Assembly (NCBI GenBank): GCA_001802645.1 | Contig: MGZJ01000036.1 | Coordinates: forward strand, 115,880 to 179,879 | Direction of reading: 5' to 3' | Length of the DNA stretch: 64,000 bases | Origin: Geobacteraceae bacterium GWC2_53_11 | GTDB taxonomy: Bacteria; Desulfobacterota; Desulfuromonadia; Geobacterales; Pseudopelobacteraceae | Shown here: positions 57,859 to 64,000 of the stretch, in pieces | How positions within the stretch are numbered: position 1 is the stretch's first letter | How the letters are laid out: each line of letters begins with the position of its first letter | The notes under the pieces: model-generated | What the model was told of the DNA's origin: nothing | The model's input: the letters and a program-made list of their open reading frames with translations, nothing else | The model's database searches: none | Program-made: the position numbers and the translations under genes

Positions 57859-59688
57859 ATGCATCACGGCGGAATCTACGCAGAAGAAATAGCCGGAAAA
57901 GCCTATGACACCGCCCTGTTGCGGCGATTTGTCCGGTATGTTGCTCCATACCGGTTTTCCATCATGGTCGTCGTTCTGATTCTGCCGCTGGTCGCCGCCT
58001 GCCGCCTGGCACAACCCTGGATCATCAAACTGGCCATCGACAGTCACATCATTACCGGCAAACTGGCCGGACTGGAAACCATCGCGCTCGGCTTCCTCGG
58101 CATCCTGCTGGTTGAATCGCTGCTCTCCTTTCTGGAGGTGTATCTGCTCCAGTCGGTCGGCCAGCGGGTCATGTCGGACATGCGCTCGGAGCTGTACCGG
58201 CACGTCATGCATCTGCCGGTTTCCTGGTTCGACCGGGTGCCGACCGGCAGCGCAGTCACCCGCCTGACCAGTGACATAGAAGTACTGGGCGAAATGTTCG
58301 CTTCCGGCATCATCACCATTATCGGCGACATCCTGCTGCTGATCGGCATCATTTCCGTCATGCTCTGGATGAACCTGAAACTGTCGCTGGTGACCTTTTC
58401 GGTTCTGCCGGTGCTGCTGTATGTCGCCTATACCTTCCGCCGCCGCATGAGAAAATCGTTCCGCGAGGTGCGTGCCCGCCTGGGCAACATGAACGCCTTC
58501 CTCAACGAGTGCATCTCCGGCATCAGCATCATCCAGATCTTCAACCGCGAACGGGACGAAGAGCGGCGCTTCAGCGAACTGAACGCTTCGTATCGCGACG
58601 CCAACATGCCAGTCATCTTCTGGGATGCCTCTCTATACGCCCTAGTTGAAGCGCTGTCTTCAATTGCCGTAGCCCTGATCATCTGGTACGGCGGCGGCGA
58701 GATCGTCACCGGAGCCATGACCTTCGGAGTACTGGTCGCCTTTATTCAGTATATCGAGAAGTTTTTTGCGCCCATCCGCGACCTGTCAGCCAAATATTCG
58801 GTCATGCAGGGTGCAATGGCCGCCCTTGAGCGGATCTTTGCCCTGCTGGACATGGAAACGAGTGAGGGGAAAAGAGTGAGGGGTGAGGAGTCCGAATTAA
58901 AGGCCACGCCTCACCCCTCACTCTTCACCCTTCACTCTTCACCCCTCACCCCTCACGCCTCACCATTAATAGAATTCCGTGACGTCTCCTTTTCCTATCA
59001 GGACGGCAACGACATCCTGAAGGGGTTTACTCTTGCCGTGCAGCGAGGCGAACGGATCGCCATCGTCGGGGAAAGCGGCGGCGGCAAAACCACCATCACC
59101 CGCCTGCTTACCCGGCTCTATGAGATCGAACGGGGCAGCATCCTGCTGGCGGGAACCGACATTCGGGATATCGACATCAAAGAGGTGCGCCGCCGGGTCG
59201 GCGTCGTCCTCCAGGACCCCTGCCTGTTTGCCGGAAGCATTGAATTCAACATCTGCCTGGGAGACGAGCAGGCTAAACAGCGCGTGCGGCAGGCAGCGGC
59301 ATCGGTCGGCGCCGACCGCTTCATCGACCGGCTCGCCAACGGCTATGACGAAGAGGTGCGGGAACGGGGCAACAACTTCTCGGTCGGTGAAAAACAGCTG
59401 ATCTCGTTTGCCCGGGCCGTCGCTTTCAATCCGGAGATACTCATCCTGGATGAGGCCACTGCCAGTATCGACAGCGCCTCAGAGCAGATGATCCAGGAAG
59501 GGATCAAAGGGATGATGCAGGGACGCACCTCGCTGGTCATCGCCCATCGTCTCTCCACCATCCAGGACGCGGACCGCATCATCACCATCCAGCACGGCAT
59601 CAAGGCCGAAGAAGGGACCCACGACGAACTGTTGCGCGCCGACGGCATCTATGCCCGGCTGCACCAGCTGCAGTTCAACGAACTGTAA
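57859..59688 (+). CDS. ABC transporter, MsbA/BmrA-like exporter
   Basis: IVGESGGGKTTITRLLTRLY, FSVGEKQLISFARAVAFNPEILILDEATASID. Confidence 0.92.
   Translation: MHHGGIYAEEIAGKAYDTALLRRFVRYVAPYRFSIMVVVLILPLVAACRLAQPWIIKLAIDSHIITGKLAGLETIALGFLGILLVESLLSFLEVYLLQSVGQRVMSDMRSELYRHVMHLPVSWFDRVPTGSAVTRLTSDIEVLGEMFASGIITIIGDILLLIGIISVMLWMNLKLSLVTFSVLPVLLYVAYTFRRRMRKSFREVRARLGNMNAFLNECISGISIIQIFNRERDEERRFSELNASYRDANMPVIFWDASLYALVEALSSIAVALIIWYGGGEIVTGAMTFGVLVAFIQYIEKFFAPIRDLSAKYSVMQGAMAALERIFALLDMETSEGKRVRGEESELKATPHPSLFTLHSSPLTPHASPLIEFRDVSFSYQDGNDILKGFTLAVQRGERIAIVGESGGGKTTITRLLTRLYEIERGSILLAGTDIRDIDIKEVRRRVGVVLQDPCLFAGSIEFNICLGDEQAKQRVRQAAASVGADRFIDRLANGYDEEVRERGNNFSVGEKQLISFARAVAFNPEILILDEATASIDSASEQMIQEGIKGMMQGRTSLVIAHRLSTIQDADRIITIQHGIKAEEGTHDELLRADGIYARLHQLQFNEL
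58874..58923. repeat. 15-bp inverted repeat GAGTGAGGGGTGAGG...CCTCACCCCTCACTC plus degenerate (TCACCC-T) run, inside ABC transporter gene
   Basis: Read directly; encodes low-complexity linker TSEGKRVRGEESELKATPHPSLFTLHSSPLTPHASPL. Confidence 0.85.
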
Positions 59689-59698
59689 AAAAATGTTA

Positions 59699-59819
59699 GC
59701 CACAGAGACTCAGAGACACGGAGATAAAAGCCTTACTCGTAACTTACTTTTATCAATCAGGTTATGATGCTAACCCAAAAGTCCTTGTATTTTCCTCTGT
59801 GTCTCTGAGTCTCTGTGGC
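59699..59819. repeat. Inverted repeat GCCACAGAGACTCAGAGACACGGAGA...TCCTCTGTGTCTCTGAGTCTCTGTGGC
   Basis: About 25-bp near-perfect arms, ~70-nt spacer. Confidence 0.85.
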
Positions 59820-59905
59820 AAACCTGCCGTTTTTGATTTTAACCGATATTGATTCTGCATAGCGAAGCTGTTACCCTGTTCATATCTTCTTTTATGGAGT
59901 TTCCC

Positions 59906-60685
59906 ATGTGCACAACCTGCGGCTGTCCCCCGGCAGATCATCACCACGATCATGGCCATGATCACGACCATCACACCCACACTCACGACCACGGTCATGG
60001 CCACTCCCACCAACACGGGCCCAACCAGGTTGCGCGGAAAACCATTGCCATCGAAGAGGACATCCTGGGCAAGAACAACCGACTGGCATCCTTTAACCGC
60101 GCCCTGTTCAAGGACAAAGGGATTTTTGTCCTCAACCTGGTCAGCTCCCCCGGCTCCGGCAAGACGACCCTGCTGGAGCGCACCCTGCGCGACCTGTCCG
60201 GTTCGCTGCGCTGCGCCGTTATCGAAGGGGACCAGCAGACCGACAACGATGCCCAGCGCATCGCCGCCACCGGTGTGCCGGTCCGCCAGATCAACACCGG
60301 CGCCGGCTGCCATCTGGATGCCCGCATGGTCATGAACGGCACCGAATCATTTGACATGGACAATCTCGACCTGCTGCTGATCGAGAACGTCGGCAACCTG
60401 GTCTGCCCCGCCGCGTTCGACCTGGGCGAACACCACAAGGTCGCCGTCCTGTCCATTACCGAGGGGGAGGACAAACCGCTCAAATACCCCCAGATGTTCC
60501 ACAACTCCACCGTCATGCTGCTCAACAAGACAGACCTGCTGCCGTACCTCGATTTCGATGTGGAGAAATGCAAGGAGTACGCACGCCGCGTCAGCCCGAA
60601 CATCATCATATTTGAAGTATCCGCCAAAAGCGGTGAAGGTATGGAGGAGTGGTACCAGTGGCTGAACGCAGGAGCTACCCGCTGA
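59906..60685 (+). CDS. hypB: Hydrogenase nickel incorporation protein HypB
   Basis: CTTCGCP, poly-His stretch, NLVSSPGSGKTTLLERTL, IEGDQQTDNDAQRI, LLLIENVGNLVCPAAFDLGE. Confidence 0.95.
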   Translation: MCTTCGCPPADHHHDHGHDHDHHTHTHDHGHGHSHQHGPNQVARKTIAIEEDILGKNNRLASFNRALFKDKGIFVLNLVSSPGSGKTTLLERTLRDLSGSLRCAVIEGDQQTDNDAQRIAATGVPVRQINTGAGCHLDARMVMNGTESFDMDNLDLLLIENVGNLVCPAAFDLGEHHKVAVLSITEGEDKPLKYPQMFHNSTVMLLNKTDLLPYLDFDVEKCKEYARRVSPNIIIFEVSAKSGEGMEEWYQWLNAGATR

Positions 60686-63021
60686 TCCGTCGCCGGCACA
60701 CGATTCAGGGGATCGTCCAGGGGGTCGGCTTTCGCCCCTTTGTGTACCGCCTGGCGCATGAACTGGGCCTGACCGGCTGGGTCCGCAACACCCCTGCCGG
60801 TGTCGAAATTGAAATCCAGGGGAACGAACAGCACCACCTGGCCTTTGAGGAGGCGCTCCGCACCGCCCTCCCCCCGCTTGCGGTGATCACCGCCCATAGC
60901 AGCAGCGACATACCACCGGGCAGAGAAACAGCATTCACCATCCTGCCGAGCGGCAACGGTGCGGCGGATATCCAGATCGCCCCCGATTCCGCCCTCTGCC
61001 CCGACTGCCTGCGGGAACTGTTCGACCCGGCTGACCGGCGCTACCGTTACCCGTTCATCACCTGCACCAACTGCGGCCCCCGCTACAGCATCATCACCGG
61101 CATCCCTTACGACCGCCCCTACACCACCATGGCCGGATTCCCGCTCTGCACCGACTGCCTGAAGGAATACCATGACCCGCTCGACCGGCGCTTCCATGCC
61201 CAGCCGATCGCCTGCCATGCCTGCGGGCCGCAGGTTACTTTGGCAACTTCATCCGGTGAAACTGTTTTGGAACGGGACGAGGCGGTTACACAAACAATTA
61301 CGCTGCTGAAGTCCGGCGCCATCCTGGCAATCAAGGGGATCGGCGGCTACCATCTGGCGGTGGATGCCTGCAACCACGAAGCGGTGCTGCGCCTGCGGGA
61401 GCGGAAGAAGCGGGACGAAAAACCGTTCGCGGTCATGGCGGCAACCGTGGGAATCGCACGCACCCTGGCGCAGATGGACACCATGGAGGAGCGGCTGCTC
61501 TGCTCTCCCGAAGCCCCCATCGTCATCGTCCGGAAACGCCCCGACACAGAGCTGTCACCCCTCATTGCCCCAAACAACGGCTGGCTCGGCCTGATGCTCC
61601 CCTACGCGCCGCTGCACCACTTATTGTTCGCCCCTTCACCCTTCGACTCCGCTCAGGGCAAGCCTCTCACCCTTCACTCTTCACCCTTAACCCCTCACTC
61701 GACTGTCACCGCCCTCGTCATGACCAGCGGTAACATTACCGACGAACCGGTCGCCTTCGAGGATGACGACGCCCTGCGGCGGCTGTCCGGAATTGCCGAT
61801 TATTTCCTGTTCCATGACCGCCCCATCCATATCCGGAGCGATGATTCGGTGCTGCGCGTATTCCAGGGGAAACCGCTCTTTTACCGGCGAGCCCGCGGCT
61901 ATGCCCCGCGCGCCGTCTCGCTTCCCTTTGCGGTGCCGCCGTTGCTGGCGGCGGGAGCGGAGCTGAAGAGCACTATCTGCCTTGCGGATGGCAGCCGTGC
62001 CGTACTCAGCCAGCACATCGGCGACCTCCAGAACCGCGCCACCCTCGACTCATTCGAGCACTCCGTCACCCATCTGACCACCCTGCTGGAGATCAAACCA
62101 ACCATGATCGCCTGCGACCTGCACCCGGACTACCTGTCATCGCGCTATGCCGAGGATTCTGGCCTGCCGCTGGTGCGGGTGCAGCACCACCATGCCCACA
62201 TGGCCTCCTGCATGGCGGAGAACGGCCTGGAGGGCGACGTCATCGGAGTCGTCTTCGACGGCACCGGCTTTGGCCCCGACAACACGATCTGGGGAGGAGA
62301 ATTCCTGGTGGGAGGATACGGAGGCTACCGGCGCGCCGGACACTTCCGCCCGACACCGCTGCCGGGGGGCGACGCCGCCGTGCGCGAGCCATGGCGCATG
62401 GCCATGGCGTATCTGTATCAGGCACTGGGTGAAGATGCCTTTACGCTCAATCACCCGGTGACTCGCGTCCTCCCCGAACAGGAACGCGGACTGTTTGCCC
62501 AGATGCTCCGGCGCGGCATCAACTCGCCGCTCACCTCCAGCTGCGGACGGCTGTTCGACGCGGTCGCGGCTTTGCTCAATCTTCGTCATACCGTATCGTA
62601 CGACGGCCAGGGGGCGATTGAGCTGGAGGCGCTGGCGGAACTGGCTATCGGGGAGCGTAGTGAGTATTCGTATGCCATTGCACAGCATGGGGACACACCG
62701 TTCCAACTGGACTTTTCTCCAATGTTTCCACAACTGCTGGCCGCTCTCGCCGACGGTGTCCCGACCGCCGCCATCGCCCACCGCTTTCACCAGACCGTTG
62801 CCGCAGCCACAACTGAGCTCTGCCTGGATATTTCCAAGGCAACCGGACTGGAGCGCGTAATTCTCTCCGGGGGCGTTTTTCAGAATCGCCTTTTAACCGA
62901 AATGATATATACTGCCCTGACCCGCAAGGGGTTAACCGTTTTTACCCACCGCCTGGTGCCGCCGAACGACGGCGGCATCGCCCTGGGACAAGCTGCAATA
63001 GCAGGAAAAAGAGAGGTCTGA
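60649..63021 (+). CDS. hypF: Carbamoyltransferase HypF
   Basis: IQGIVQGVGFRPFVYRLA acylphosphatase, CPDCLRELFDP zinc fingers, VQHHHAHMASCMAENGL; GTG start overlapping hypB. Confidence 0.95.
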   Translation: MVPVAERRSYPLIRRRHTIQGIVQGVGFRPFVYRLAHELGLTGWVRNTPAGVEIEIQGNEQHHLAFEEALRTALPPLAVITAHSSSDIPPGRETAFTILPSGNGAADIQIAPDSALCPDCLRELFDPADRRYRYPFITCTNCGPRYSIITGIPYDRPYTTMAGFPLCTDCLKEYHDPLDRRFHAQPIACHACGPQVTLATSSGETVLERDEAVTQTITLLKSGAILAIKGIGGYHLAVDACNHEAVLRLRERKKRDEKPFAVMAATVGIARTLAQMDTMEERLLCSPEAPIVIVRKRPDTELSPLIAPNNGWLGLMLPYAPLHHLLFAPSPFDSAQGKPLTLHSSPLTPHSTVTALVMTSGNITDEPVAFEDDDALRRLSGIADYFLFHDRPIHIRSDDSVLRVFQGKPLFYRRARGYAPRAVSLPFAVPPLLAAGAELKSTICLADGSRAVLSQHIGDLQNRATLDSFEHSVTHLTTLLEIKPTMIACDLHPDYLSSRYAEDSGLPLVRVQHHHAHMASCMAENGLEGDVIGVVFDGTGFGPDNTIWGGEFLVGGYGGYRRAGHFRPTPLPGGDAAVREPWRMAMAYLYQALGEDAFTLNHPVTRVLPEQERGLFAQMLRRGINSPLTSSCGRLFDAVAALLNLRHTVSYDGQGAIELEALAELAIGERSEYSYAIAQHGDTPFQLDFSPMFPQLLAALADGVPTAAIAHRFHQTVAAATTELCLDISKATGLERVILSGGVFQNRLLTEMIYTALTRKGLTVFTHRLVPPNDGGIALGQAAIAGKREV
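61640..61657 (+). repeat. CCTTCGACTCCGCTCAGG, single arm of the nspC repeat, inside hypF and followed by CTCACCCTTCACTCTTCACCC run
   Basis: Exact 18-nt match to 50169-50186. Confidence 0.9.
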
Positions 63022-63022
63022 T

Positions 63023-63249
63023 ATGTGTCTTGGCGTACCGATGAAAATTGTGAGCAAGGATGGCGACAACGTCGTCGCCGAAGTGGACGGCGTCCAGAAA
63101 GAGGCCAGCGTCATGCTGCTGGGGGAGGATGTGGCGGTCGGCGATTACGTGATCGTGCATGCCGGCTTTGCCATTTCCCGTCTTGATGAGGAATACGCAG
63201 AGGAGACTCTGCGCCTGATGCGTGAAGTCTTCTCCCACGAGGATATGGC

Positions 63250-63253
<4 letters not shown>
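63023..63253 (+). CDS. hypC: Hydrogenase assembly chaperone HypC
   Basis: MCLGVPMKIVSKDGDNVVAEVDGV, GDYVIVHAGFAISRLDEEYAEETL. Confidence 0.95.

Positions 63254-64000
<747 letters not shown>

Noticed and set aside
58857-58975. CRISPR-like or tandem repeat array
   Set aside because: Repeats are short, degenerate and inside an intact coding frame without spacers.
59995-61218. 407-aa minus-strand ORF
   Set aside because: Antisense shadow of hypB/hypF.

Overview
64 kb of bacterial chromosome, GC-rich and densely coding. Gene content (monoheme cytochrome, several GGDEF proteins, hyp hydrogenase-maturation genes, SpeA/carboxynorspermidine polyamine genes) resembles Desulfuromonadales/Geobacter-like genomes; that placement is inference. 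The most interesting region is the first ~10 kb. It looks like a lasso-type RiPP cluster: the C-terminus of a probable asparagine-synthase-like cyclase (cut by the window start), a SAM methyltransferase, DUF6916 and phage-tail-collar genes, an un-tracked 55-aa ORF (2435-2602) that looks like a precursor peptide, an HPr-kinase-like protein, a PAPS sulfotransferase, a TPR protein, a formyltransferase-like enzyme, a B2-type leader peptidase, an ABC exporter and a PF14907-type nucleotidyltransferase. The rest is mostly housekeeping: cysM, aroF, tkt, thiL, hldE, gmhA, mreB, ileS, lspA, lon, hsp20, speA, nspC, priA, hypBFCD. Other points of interest are inverted-repeat elements inserted in frame in at least three coding genes, a toxin-antitoxin pair inside a polyamine operon, TetR operator-like palindromes, and a CBS-GGDEF gene between ileS and lspA. 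No rRNA, tRNA or CRISPR array was seen. All family calls come from reading motifs; no database search was run.
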